A DNA stretch of 34,840 nt from Chthoniobacteraceae bacterium (GTDB lineage Bacteria; Verrucomicrobiota; Verrucomicrobiia; Chthoniobacterales; Chthoniobacteraceae): the NCBI GenBank assembly GCA_947471505.1, contig CANIWM010000066.1:1-34840 (forward strand). Direction: 5' to 3'. Within the stretch, counting starts at the first letter, position 1. The number at the start of each line of letters is the position of its first letter. Below the pieces are notes generated by a model, which made no database searches, was not told the DNA's origin, and worked only from the letters and a program-made list of their open reading frames with translations. The translations under genes and the position numbers were made by a program. Of this stretch, positions 26,999 to 34,699 are shown piece after piece.

Positions 26999-29491
26999 TC
27001 AACGGCTGAGGAACAGCTCGCTCGTCACCACGGCTTCGATCAGCGACCGCAGGCCGTATTTGTGCGCCGGCAGTTCGGTGAGGATTTTCTCCACACTAGG
27101 CTCGTCGAGAGCGGTGATGCGGCGGCCGCAGGCGTAGGTGAGAAGACGGTCGGTGAGCATGTGAGCGAAGCGCTTTTGGCGCTCGACGAGGATCTTCTTC
27201 AGGCCGGATACGTCGGAAAACTTCTCACCGCTGGGTAGCTCGCCGGCAGTATCGATCGGGCTTTTGGCATACTTCGTCCGCCATCCGCCGATAGGATCAA
27301 AGCTCTCCAGCGCGAAGCCGAGCGGGTCGATTTTTTGGTGGCAGCCGTAGCAGTTCGGCGATTCGCGATGTTTGCTGAGAAGCTCGCGGATGGATTTGGC
27401 TCCGCGCACATCGGGATCGATTGCGGGGACGTTATCCGGCGGCGGCGGCGGCGGCGTGCCGAGGATGTTTTCCAGTAAAAACACGCCGCGTGTGACGGGC
27501 GATGTTTCGATACCATTGGCGGTGACCGTGAGCACGGAGCCCATGCCGAGTAGTCCGCCGCGCTTTGAGTGCTTAAATGTGACTTTGCGGAACTCGTGCG
27601 CACGCGCGGGTTCGCCGAGATCGCCGAGGCCGTAGTGCGTGGCGAGCGGCTGGTTCACGAAGCTGTAGTCGCAGTCGAGGAAGTTCACGATGCTGGCATC
27701 GCGATCGATGAGGTCGCGCATGAAAAGCCGCGTCTCTTGCTTGAATGCGTGCTCAAGGTCTTTGAAGAAATACTCTTCAAACTCTTTCCGGTCCGGCGGC
27801 ATTCCTCCGAGGCTGCGGAGGTTCAGCCAACTATCGAGAAAGCCCGACACGAACGCCTCCGAGCGCGGGCTCGCCAACATGCGGCGCGTCTGCGCGAGGA
27901 GCACGTCGGGCTTGGTGAGATCCTGGTTTTGCGCGAGCCGGAGCAGTTCTGCATCCGGCATGGAGGACCAGAGAAAATAGGAGAGCCGCGAGGCGAGTGC
28001 GTAGCCTTCGAGCCTCGGCCGGACTTTCGAGTCCGCTTTTGCGGCGACGGTGTCTTGAGCGAGGTAAATGAAACCCGGCGAGCAGAGCGCGGCTTTGAGT
28101 GCGTCCTTCAGACCTTCTTGCGGCGAACGTCCTGTGCTGATGCGTTTCTCCGCCACGGCCACGAGGCGATCCACTTCGTCTTTGGTGGATGGGCGGCGGT
28201 AGGCGCGGTCCGCGAAGGCTTGGAGAACCGGGCGCATTCTTTCCGGCGTGAAGGGGGTTTTTCCGATCACGGACTGCTGGGGCAATGGAGGCCATTGCTC
28301 GATGATGGGTCCGCGAATTTTCACCTCGTGGATGCGGATGTGCGGAATCTTTCCGATCATCGTCGCGACATCACGCGCGTCGCTAATGTCGAGGCGGTCC
28401 TTGGCTTTATGCCGCCCCTCCGGCCATTGGTCTTTGTGATATTCCGAAATCCGGTGCCACGATTTGCGGGCATCCTTGGGGCCGTTCGGAAAAACGAATC
28501 GAACGGTCTTCCCGGCATCGAGCCACACTTTCATTGTGTGCCAGACCGGCTCACCATCGCTCATGGCCTGCTCTGCGAGCAAGGGCTGGAGAGGCTGGGG
28601 GAGTTCGAGCGGACCTGCATTCACGTCTCCGGGCACGACACCGAGGCGGAAAGGTTCGCGGGCGTCGGTGCCGAAAATCTCCGGGTCGTAGGGATGATTC
28701 CGGTTCATCGCGTGAGCGAGAACCTGCACTTCGTAGAAGCCGTCGGCAGGCGCTCCATCTTTGAAGCCGTCGATGAAACCGTAGCCTCCGACGTGCTTCT
28801 CCGAGTCCATGCACTCGTAAATATTCAGGTGGCGGTTGTCGTATTCCTTGGCCGCCTTCGGGGACTTCTTCGTCGTCTGAAAGTTGTCCTTGAAATGCAA
28901 CTCGCGCGCGGCAACCGGATGCTGGAGTGCGAAGACCTTTTCGACAACGGTGTCCGCAGCCTCAAGGTATTGATCGAGCAAGTAGCCGGAAGTTTGAAGC
29001 ACATCGCCGAGATTCTCCATGTGTTCCGCGGACTGATCGCGGGGGAACTTCGTCGTGGGATCAAAAGCCGCCATGTTCAGCCCAAACAGATCGCCGATGG
29101 TGTTGATGTATTCGTGGCGATTCAGCCGACGCAAAACGGTGCTTCCGCCGGTGCTCGCGAGTGCCTCACGACCTTTGGTGAGCGCGAGCGTCGCCTGCTC
29201 GATGAAAGCTTTCTGGTCCGTCGCCGAAGGTTGCTTGGCCTTCTTCGGCGGCATCTCGCCAAGGTGGATTTGATCCAGGATGTCTTTGAGATCGATCAGC
29301 GTGTCCAACTTGGCGACTGGAAGCGCAAGCCCGTCAAAGCGCCGGTCGCCCTTCTGCTTTTCCGCGCCGTGACACTCGTTGCAGTAGGTGGTGAGGAAGT
29401 GCTGAACCGGTGCGGCTTCAGCGGCTGCATGAAGCGGACGGGCGGAAAGCGGAAGTAGCGCCGCGGTGAGGAAAAGCAAATGTCGAAGCAT
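26999..29491 (-). CDS. Planctomycete-type cytochrome protein (DUF1587/1595/1592/1588/1585)
   Basis: The product is 830 residues. The ATG at 29491 gives a signal peptide (MLRHLLFLTAALLPLSARPLHA). A haem c site, YCNECHG (Cys37, Cys40, His41), belongs to the N-terminal cytochrome domain. The family domains follow in the usual order: DUF1587 (RRLNRHEYINTIGDLFGL), DUF1595, DUF1592 (RLSYFLWSSMPDAELL, RSEAFVSGFLDSWLNLR, EYFFKDLEHAFKQET), DUF1588 (GLLGMGSVLTVTANGIETSPVTRGVFLLENI, and a second haem-like motif NCYGCHQKIDPLGF with Cys714, Cys717 and His718) and DUF1585 at the end. These proteins occur next to DUF1552 proteins in Planctomycetes and Verrucomicrobia. Their biochemical role is unproven; periplasmic electron transfer during polysaccharide breakdown is the usual inference. 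It lies 35 bases after DUF1552 and 7 bases before a sulfatase. Confidence 0.9.
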   Translation of the reverse strand: MLRHLLFLTAALLPLSARPLHAAAEAAPVQHFLTTYCNECHGAEKQKGDRRFDGLALPVAKLDTLIDLKDILDQIHLGEMPPKKAKQPSATDQKAFIEQATLALTKGREALASTGGSTVLRRLNRHEYINTIGDLFGLNMAAFDPTTKFPRDQSAEHMENLGDVLQTSGYLLDQYLEAADTVVEKVFALQHPVAARELHFKDNFQTTKKSPKAAKEYDNRHLNIYECMDSEKHVGGYGFIDGFKDGAPADGFYEVQVLAHAMNRNHPYDPEIFGTDAREPFRLGVVPGDVNAGPLELPQPLQPLLAEQAMSDGEPVWHTMKVWLDAGKTVRFVFPNGPKDARKSWHRISEYHKDQWPEGRHKAKDRLDISDARDVATMIGKIPHIRIHEVKIRGPIIEQWPPLPQQSVIGKTPFTPERMRPVLQAFADRAYRRPSTKDEVDRLVAVAEKRISTGRSPQEGLKDALKAALCSPGFIYLAQDTVAAKADSKVRPRLEGYALASRLSYFLWSSMPDAELLRLAQNQDLTKPDVLLAQTRRMLASPRSEAFVSGFLDSWLNLRSLGGMPPDRKEFEEYFFKDLEHAFKQETRLFMRDLIDRDASIVNFLDCDYSFVNQPLATHYGLGDLGEPARAHEFRKVTFKHSKRGGLLGMGSVLTVTANGIETSPVTRGVFLLENILGTPPPPPPDNVPAIDPDVRGAKSIRELLSKHRESPNCYGCHQKIDPLGFALESFDPIGGWRTKYAKSPIDTAGELPSGEKFSDVSGLKKILVERQKRFAHMLTDRLLTYACGRRITALDEPSVEKILTELPAHKYGLRSLIEAVVTSELFLSR

Positions 29492-29526
29492 GTGACTGGA
29501 TCGTGATGCAGGAATTCTGGAATCGA

Positions 29527-30843
29527 CTACGCGAGACCGGTGAGCGTGCCGGTGCTGGTGCCAAATGTTTTCACCTCCGCACCGAAGCGATGCAGCATCG
29601 ACAAATAGAGATTGCACAACGTCTGACGGCCGAGGCCGGTGGCCGGATACGCCTTGTGCTCGCCGTGCTTGAATCCGCCGCCGGCGAAGATGATTGGCAG
29701 GTTGCTGTTCGTGTGCGAGTTCGCGTTCCCCATGCCGCTGCCAAAAAGGACCATCGAGTGATCGAGCAGCGTTCCTGCGCCGTCCTCGATGGATTTGAGC
29801 TTGGCCAAAAAGCGCGCGAACTGCTCCACCTGATAGCGCTCCATTTTGACGAGCGCGGCGATGGATTCCTCGCGCATTCCGTGATGCGAAAGCGCATGAT
29901 AGCTGGACTTCAAATCGAAAGCGGAAGCCTCGAAGTCGCCGCCAATTTCGAACGTGGCGATGCGGGTGGAGTCCGTCTGCAAGGCGAGCGCGATGAGGTC
30001 GTACATCACGGGCAGATCCGAGACGAAATCCTTGTTCTCCGGCTCCGCGATTTTCGGGTCGGGCTTGGGCACGTGCGCCCATTTGCGGCGCAGCTCGATC
30101 TGCTTTTCCACGTCGCGGACGGAGGTGAAATACTCATCCAGCTTTTCTTTGTCCCGCTGCCCCAGATGGCGCTGAAGCGATTTCGCATCGCCCTGCACCG
30201 CGTCGAGAATCGAGCCCTTTAGATCGAGCCGATCCAGCGACGCTCCGATGTCTGCGGCACCATCGGTAACGAACAGTTTCCGGAACAACTCGCGTGGAGT
30301 GCTGAGCGGCGGCACGCGCGTGCCACTGCGCGTCCATGACATGAGACAGCCGCCATGGATGCCGCTCTCCGACCCAAGCGCGAGCGTTGGAAATCTCGTG
30401 GCTCCGCCCAATGTCTCCGCGGCGCGTTGGTCCAAGGTGATGTTGCCCTCGGGCATGCTTTTCGCGTCAGCCGTGCGCACGCCGCTGAGGAAGGAACTAA
30501 TCGCGAAGTGCCCGCCTTTCACTCAGTGGTCGAGCCCGGAGAAAAGCGTGAAGTCTTTCTGGTGCGGCTTCAGCGCCTCGACGGACGAGGGCAGTTCGTA
30601 GTCCGCCCCCGTTTTCGTCGGGAAGAACGACTGCGGAACAAACCCGAGCAGGTTTCCGATGCACACCATCCGCTGCGGACGCACCGCGCCCGCCGCCTTG
30701 CCCGGTAAAGTGGCTACCGCAGAGTTTTGAGCGAACGCGCGCCCGCCAAGCGATTCCAGCAACGGCAGCGCAAGGCTCACACCCGTCGCTCGCAGAAAGA
30801 ATCGGCGCGTAAATGAAGAAGGGGAAAGGTTCGATGATGACAT
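29527..30843 (-). pseudogene. DUF1552 protein interrupted by an in-frame TGA
   Basis: Without the interruption the product would be about 438 residues. It opens with a twin-arginine signal (FTRRFFLRATGVSLALPLLE), so it is normally exported folded. Family motifs run in one frame on both sides of a single TGA at 30525-30523. Before it is HQKDFTLFSGLDH; after it is VKGGHFAISSFLSGV. Family members usually have a Gly here (LDHGVKGGH-like), and GGA to TGA is a one-base change. Later segments such as SSYHALSHHGMREE and VLFGSGMGNANSHTNSNLP are intact. The gene lies between the anti-sigma gene (30 bases) and the DUF1592 gene (35 bases). Downstream translation could restart at the GTG right after the TGA, but that product would lack the export signal. 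Nonsense mutation or assembly error are the two likely readings. Confidence 0.85.
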
Positions 30844-30873
30844 GGTGATTGTTGGTTCGGAATGATTGGCGGA

Positions 30874-31839
30874 TTACGGCTGCGTCGATTGCGGAGTCAG
30901 AACGGAAACGTGCACATCATCCAGATAGTGCGTCGGAGCCGGTTGAGAACCGTCCTCCACCGTGCCCGCGCCGAGCAAGAAAACCAAAGTCTGCGCGCCA
31001 TGTGGCAACGGCATCTTTAGCGAAAACGTGTGCCACCCTTGCTCCCCGGGCGATTTATCAAACGTCTGTTTCACGGACACAACGCCGTCGTCGTCAGTCT
31101 TTGGCCAAAAGCCTTTCGTCGCCTGCTCCGGGGATTCGTTGAGAGCGACGGCACGAATCAAGTAGCGGGATGACACGTCACTGTTTGCCGCGAAAAACGA
31201 AGCCGTCACCTGCACCTCTGCATCGCCGGTGACGCCGGGCGTTGGCTGCGAGCGAAGGTCGAGCACTTGATAAACACGCGACATGCGGCTCCTTGCTTTA
31301 CTCTCCAGCGGGATCGGATCAAGCCGTAGCATCTGCCTGCCTTCCATCGGCTTCACGCCATTTTCAGTCGTCACCACGACTGCTGAATCGGCACCCCACT
31401 GTCCGGCTACCTTCGGCAACCCACTGGCCACAAACGTCTCCGCAATCTCCAGGCCCGGCGAATAAACCACCAACGGCGTCTTCTTTTCAAAGCGGCGCTG
31501 CGCCGCGAATCCAAACACCATCGACGTGCAAAACATCCCGAGCACAATCCCCGCTGCAGCAGAAATGAGCGGACGCCATGTAAACCATCTTGGCAAGCGC
31601 ACCACTTTATCCGACTCCGCCAACGGCGCAGGGTCCAGCAGTGAAACGATGCTGTCGTCGCGCAGTCGGCCGATCAGCGCCTGCTCATCCACCAACAGAC
31701 GTGCCATCGCCGCGCGGGCCGCGGGATCAGCCCGCAGCAACTCGTTGAGCGTGGCACGCGCTGACTCGTCGTGCGTGTCGCGCACGGCTTGAAGCAAGGC
31801 GAGCAGTCGATGATCGAGGGATGAAGAATCGGAGTTCAT
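30874..31839 (-). CDS. Anti-sigma / FecR-like single-pass membrane protein
   Basis: The product is 321 residues. The start is the ATG at 31839, which overlaps the sigma factor stop (ATGA); an ATG two codons earlier is less likely. The cytoplasmic N-terminus (1-85) is helical and begins LDHRLLALLQAV, with DPAARAAMARLLVDEQAL as in FecR-like regulators paired with PVC sigma factors. One membrane segment follows (about 90-112, LISAAAGIVLGMFCTSMVFGF). The outer part (about 120-321) is beta-rich and ends HYLDDVHVSVLTPQ, like the carbohydrate-binding jelly-roll domains seen in such regulators. It likely holds the sigma factor inactive until a signal arrives outside. Coupled translation with the sigma gene supports the pairing. 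Confidence 0.8.
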   Translation of the reverse strand: MNSDSSSLDHRLLALLQAVRDTHDESARATLNELLRADPAARAAMARLLVDEQALIGRLRDDSIVSLLDPAPLAESDKVVRLPRWFTWRPLISAAAGIVLGMFCTSMVFGFAAQRRFEKKTPLVVYSPGLEIAETFVASGLPKVAGQWGADSAVVVTTENGVKPMEGRQMLRLDPIPLESKARSRMSRVYQVLDLRSQPTPGVTGDAEVQVTASFFAANSDVSSRYLIRAVALNESPEQATKGFWPKTDDDGVVSVKQTFDKSPGEQGWHTFSLKMPLPHGAQTLVFLLGAGTVEDGSQPAPTHYLDDVHVSVLTPQSTQP

Positions 31840-32360
31840 GGGCAAATGCGAATTTGACGTTGGATGCAGGCGCTGAGCTGTTCCCGCAGCCGCAGCAAAA
31901 TCATTTTCACCGCGCTCTCGCTGCGGCCCGTGGTGCCGGAGAGCTGGCGCACGCTGTGTCCGCCGATGTAATGCCCTTGGAGAAGGTCACGGTGCTCCGG
32001 CTTCAGTTTCTCGAGGCAACTGCCGAGCATTTCGCGCCGTTCTTCAAACTGGGTTGCTGCCACCTCGGTTTCCTCCGCCATCGCCAACACCACGTCCTCA
32101 TCGAAGACCAGCCGGTCACGCATCCGGTCGCGGATGTGGGAGAGCACCGTGAACCGCGCCACCGCAAAGGCCCACGGCAGAAACTCCGTCTCCGCGTTCC
32201 ACTCGCCCGATTTCTCCCAAAGCTTCACACACGTCGCCTGCAATGCTTCCTGCGCATCCTGCCGGTTCGCCAACTGCGCATGGCAAAACGCTTCCAACGC
32301 CGGTTGATGCCGGGTCAGCGCAGCGATGAATCGCGATGAGTCTTGTGCAGAAGTAGCCAT
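31836..32360 (-). CDS. ECF RNA polymerase sigma factor (Rhodopirellula/Verrucomicrobium type)
   Basis: The product is 174 residues. Region 2 covers about residues 10-82 (ANRQDAQEALQATCVKLWEK, FLPWAFAVARFTVLSHIRDRMRDR). Region 4 covers about 110-166 (CLEKLKPEHRDLLQGHYIGG, SVRQLSGTTGRSESAVKMILLRLREQL, a helix-turn-helix). The FLPWAFAVARF and SESAVKMILLRLRE forms are those of the sigma family expanded in Planctomycetes and Verrucomicrobia. It heads the 21 kb minus-strand run and overlaps the anti-sigma gene, so it most likely controls that run. The leader (32361-32407) ends at a hairpin repeat; I cannot assign a promoter. Confidence 0.9.
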   Translation of the reverse strand: MATSAQDSSRFIAALTRHQPALEAFCHAQLANRQDAQEALQATCVKLWEKSGEWNAETEFLPWAFAVARFTVLSHIRDRMRDRLVFDEDVVLAMAEETEVAATQFEERREMLGSCLEKLKPEHRDLLQGHYIGGHSVRQLSGTTGRSESAVKMILLRLREQLSACIQRQIRICP

Positions 32361-32407
32361 TACACGGGGTTAATTCCAACGGAGGCGACTTCGGTCACAA
32401 ATTTTTT

Positions 32408-32481
32408 CACCGCGAGAGATTGGAAGACCGCAGAGGTTTCTTCGAAATGCAATTCTCTGCGGTCTTCCAATCTCTGCGGTG
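32408..32481. repeat. Hairpin repeat on the left flank of the GxxExxY gene
   Basis: Arm A (32408-32435, CACCGCGAGAGATTGG..GACCGCAGAG) is followed after 19 bases by its reverse complement A' (32455-32481), with one base missing. A strong stem of about 27 bp is possible. It lies between the GxxExxY gene (its stop is 8 bases away) and the sigma factor gene, and may also end transcription. The same arms occur in the other order at 33329-33396. Confidence 0.88.
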
Positions 32482-32489
32482 CAACGGTT

Positions 32490-33302
32490 CTATTTGTAGG
32501 AAAGGCTGATGCGCCTGACCTCGGCGGCCATTGATTCAGCATGGAAGTTACAGCAAAGACCGGTTTCAACGTGAGCAGCCTTGAGGAGTGAACGCTGGCG
32601 GGCGAGCAATATCGGCTCCACCGATTTAACGCACACACAACCGACCATGAGCCGCCCATCCACGACCATCGGGATTTCCTTGGCGCTTGGAATGAGCTGC
32701 TCGCGGTAAACAAGGTTCGCCGGCAAACGCCGCTCGACCTTGAGCCCGCGGAGTTTGAGTTCGTGCTCAAGCGCCGCTTCATACGCGCTTCTGAGCAACC
32801 CGGAGCCAAGCAAATGCTGCACTTCGATCGCAGCGTCTATGACCTCGAAAGACAGCGGATCAAGTGCGACATCCTTTGGACGATCAGATCGAGGACTCGG
32901 GTTGAGCGCGCCGGAAAGCGCGCGACGCACGATGCCATCCCGGACCATCATCTCGGCAAAGTTCACCATCAGCCCAAGCTTGATTCCCGACAGTCGGAGA
33001 TAGGTTATCAACTGGGCTTCATGTACGGGGTGAAGTTTCTCGACTGCCTTCAATTCAACGAGAAGTCGCCCCGCGATCACAATGTCGATGCGATATCCGC
33101 AATCCAAGAGAGTGCCCTTATAGATCAGCGGAAGCGGGACCTGACATTCATGCTCAATACCCCGTGCGCGAAGCTCGATACTCAGCGCGCATTCGTAGTC
33201 CTCCTCATTCACACCTGGTCCGAACTCACGGTGCACGGCAATGGCTGAGGCAATGAGTTGGCCGGAGAGATTTGAACCAAGGTCTTCATGGGTAGTCTTC
33301 AT
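32490..33302 (-). CDS. Tandem GxxExxY protein (PD-(D/E)XK nuclease-like), second domain degenerate
   Basis: The product is 270 residues, about twice the usual 125 or so. The ATG at 33302 was chosen because the upstream extension reads through the flanking repeat. Domain 1 (about 10-120) has AIAVHREFGPGVNEEDYE, the family's G-x-x-E-x-x-Y motif, then PLIYKGTLLDCGYRIDIVI and LLVELKAVEKLHPVHEAQLITYL, which carries the nuclease-like D...E-x-K core. Domain 2 (about 145-270) aligns along its length (AAIEVQHLLGSGLLRSAYE, HELKLRGLKVERRLP), but the Glu of the motif is Arg (GLLRSAY) and the VELKAVE core has become VGCVCVKSVE, so it cannot use the usual catalytic residues. The family's function is unknown. 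Stop and start lie within 8 and 26 bases of hairpin repeat arms. Confidence 0.85.
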   Translation of the reverse strand: MKTTHEDLGSNLSGQLIASAIAVHREFGPGVNEEDYECALSIELRARGIEHECQVPLPLIYKGTLLDCGYRIDIVIAGRLLVELKAVEKLHPVHEAQLITYLRLSGIKLGLMVNFAEMMVRDGIVRRALSGALNPSPRSDRPKDVALDPLSFEVIDAAIEVQHLLGSGLLRSAYEAALEHELKLRGLKVERRLPANLVYREQLIPSAKEIPMVVDGRLMVGCVCVKSVEPILLARQRSLLKAAHVETGLCCNFHAESMAAEVRRISLSYK

Positions 33303-33328
33303 TTTTTGGTCCGCCAATAAACCAAACT

Positions 33329-33396
33329 CTCTGCGGTCTTCCAATCTCTTGCGGTGCAAAAAACTGTCCACCGCGAGAGATTGGAAGACCGCAGAG
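33329..33396. repeat. Hairpin repeat on the right flank of the GxxExxY gene
   Basis: Arm A' (33329-33356) is followed after 12 bases by arm A (33369-33396, identical to 32408-32435). With the left copy the order is A, A', gene, A', A. The arm nearest the gene is A' on both sides, so the gene is bracketed by direct repeats about 27 bases long. The hairpin also sits just past the end of the PhoD-type gene (stop at 33415). Confidence 0.88.
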
Positions 33397-33414
33397 GGTT
33401 TTTCCGAAGGATCT

Positions 33415-34698
33415 TTAAAGCTTCACGGCTCGCTGCCCTGACTCAGACTTCGGCTTTGCTTCCAGTCCGGCAAGCGTCTGTGCGTCCGGTTTATCACGGC
33501 CTATTTTGACAGTGTGCTTACCTGCGGAATAGACACGCGGATGGAAGCGCGCACCTTGCGCACGGACGGTGTAGAGGATGTCGCCCGTCGCTTCCTCGAT
33601 GACTTGCACGACGGGATTCTCTGCCCCTTCAAACACCAACTCCGGCAGCCAGCCCGCGACCTTGCGTCCGTCGTTCGCATCCATCGCGACGGTGATGGGC
33701 CAGCCTGGGAACTGTGCTTTATCGCCCTGCTTCGCGTCCGAAAATCGCGGCCAGCACTCAAACGTGATGGAGCGTTTCGTCTTATTAAAGCGGGCGATGC
33801 CGTAGCCGTCGGCGCGCTGCTTTTCATCCGTGACGTCCTCCGGATTCGCGTAGGCCATCATGCTGAGTTTGTTGCCGAGGCCGTCGTGGAAATCGCCCGT
33901 CCACGGAAGCGGGCTGCCGGCCACGGGATTTGGCCCGGGCTTTTCGTCGAGCGGATGCCACCAGCGTCCGTAGATCGTGTTCACGAGCGCCGGGCTGGTG
34001 AATGCGCAAGGTCCGTCGCCAAACTCGCGGATGCCGTTCTTCACGACCACGGCGAGATGCTGGTCGCCGCAAAGATGCACGGCCCACGCGCGGCGGATTT
34101 CCTCCAGCGCGCGGTTGCGCGGCGTCTGCGGCCAACCGTTGCAATCGAGGTCGGCGAGCAAGCGTGCGTTTCGCCCGCCGTGCATGTGGACGGCACCGCA
34201 AAACGCCGTGGCCGAAAGGACCGCTTTCATATTTGCACCGGTCCAGTCCTGTCCCCATGCATGCAGGAATTTCTCCTGCCGTTCACCGAGAAGTTGCAGA
34301 CCCGGCAGGTCGATCGTCTTCGGGTCGTAAGACGGATCGTTGATGTGATCCGGACGCGGCCCCATCTTCGGAATCTTCCCCGCCGGACCGCTCTTAAACT
34401 TGCGGTCTTCGAGAATGGCGAAGTCCACACCGCCGACGGTGAGCCGCGTGAAATACACGGTGATTCCCCGCTCGACGGGCGCAGGGTCCACGGGGTCGGG
34501 CAGATTCCACGACTGCTGACGCTGCACTTGATTCACATACTCGACCGGATAGCGATAGCCGCCATCGGCGTCGCCGGGAATGGTCGAGCGCTTGCCGTTT
34601 TCACCCCACAGATTTCCGTGGCCGACATCGTGGTCGTCCGGGATGCAAATGGTCGGACGGTCGCGCATGATTTCGCGGAATTGCAGGCCGAACTCAAC
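33415..34698 (-). pseudogene. PhoD-type alkaline phosphatase, 5' end cut off by an inserted element
   Basis: The frame reads VEFGLQFREIMRDRPTICIPDDHDVGHGN from 34698, then GERQEKFLHAWG, AVLSATAFCGAVHMHGG, VHLCGDQHLAVVVKNGI (metal-binding His region), FTSPALVNTIYGRWWHP and a beta-rich C-terminal part ending at 33415. The family is the metal-dependent alkaline phosphatase D group, normally exported. The expected N-terminal part, with signal peptide and the first metal-binding motifs, is absent: homology stops at 34698 and the next codon, TAG (34701-34699), is created by the first two bases of an inverted-repeat element. Translation could only begin at the ATG at 34668, which would make a protein without export signal or complete active site. 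It is very likely inactive. Confidence 0.8.
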
Positions 34699-34699
34699 C

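Noticed and set aside
30523-30525. Selenocysteine or recoded TGA (Gly, as in code 25) in DUF1552
   Set aside because: No convincing hairpin follows the TGA in the expected place, and other genes in the window, such as those ending at 115, 11108 and 15365, use TGA as a normal stop.
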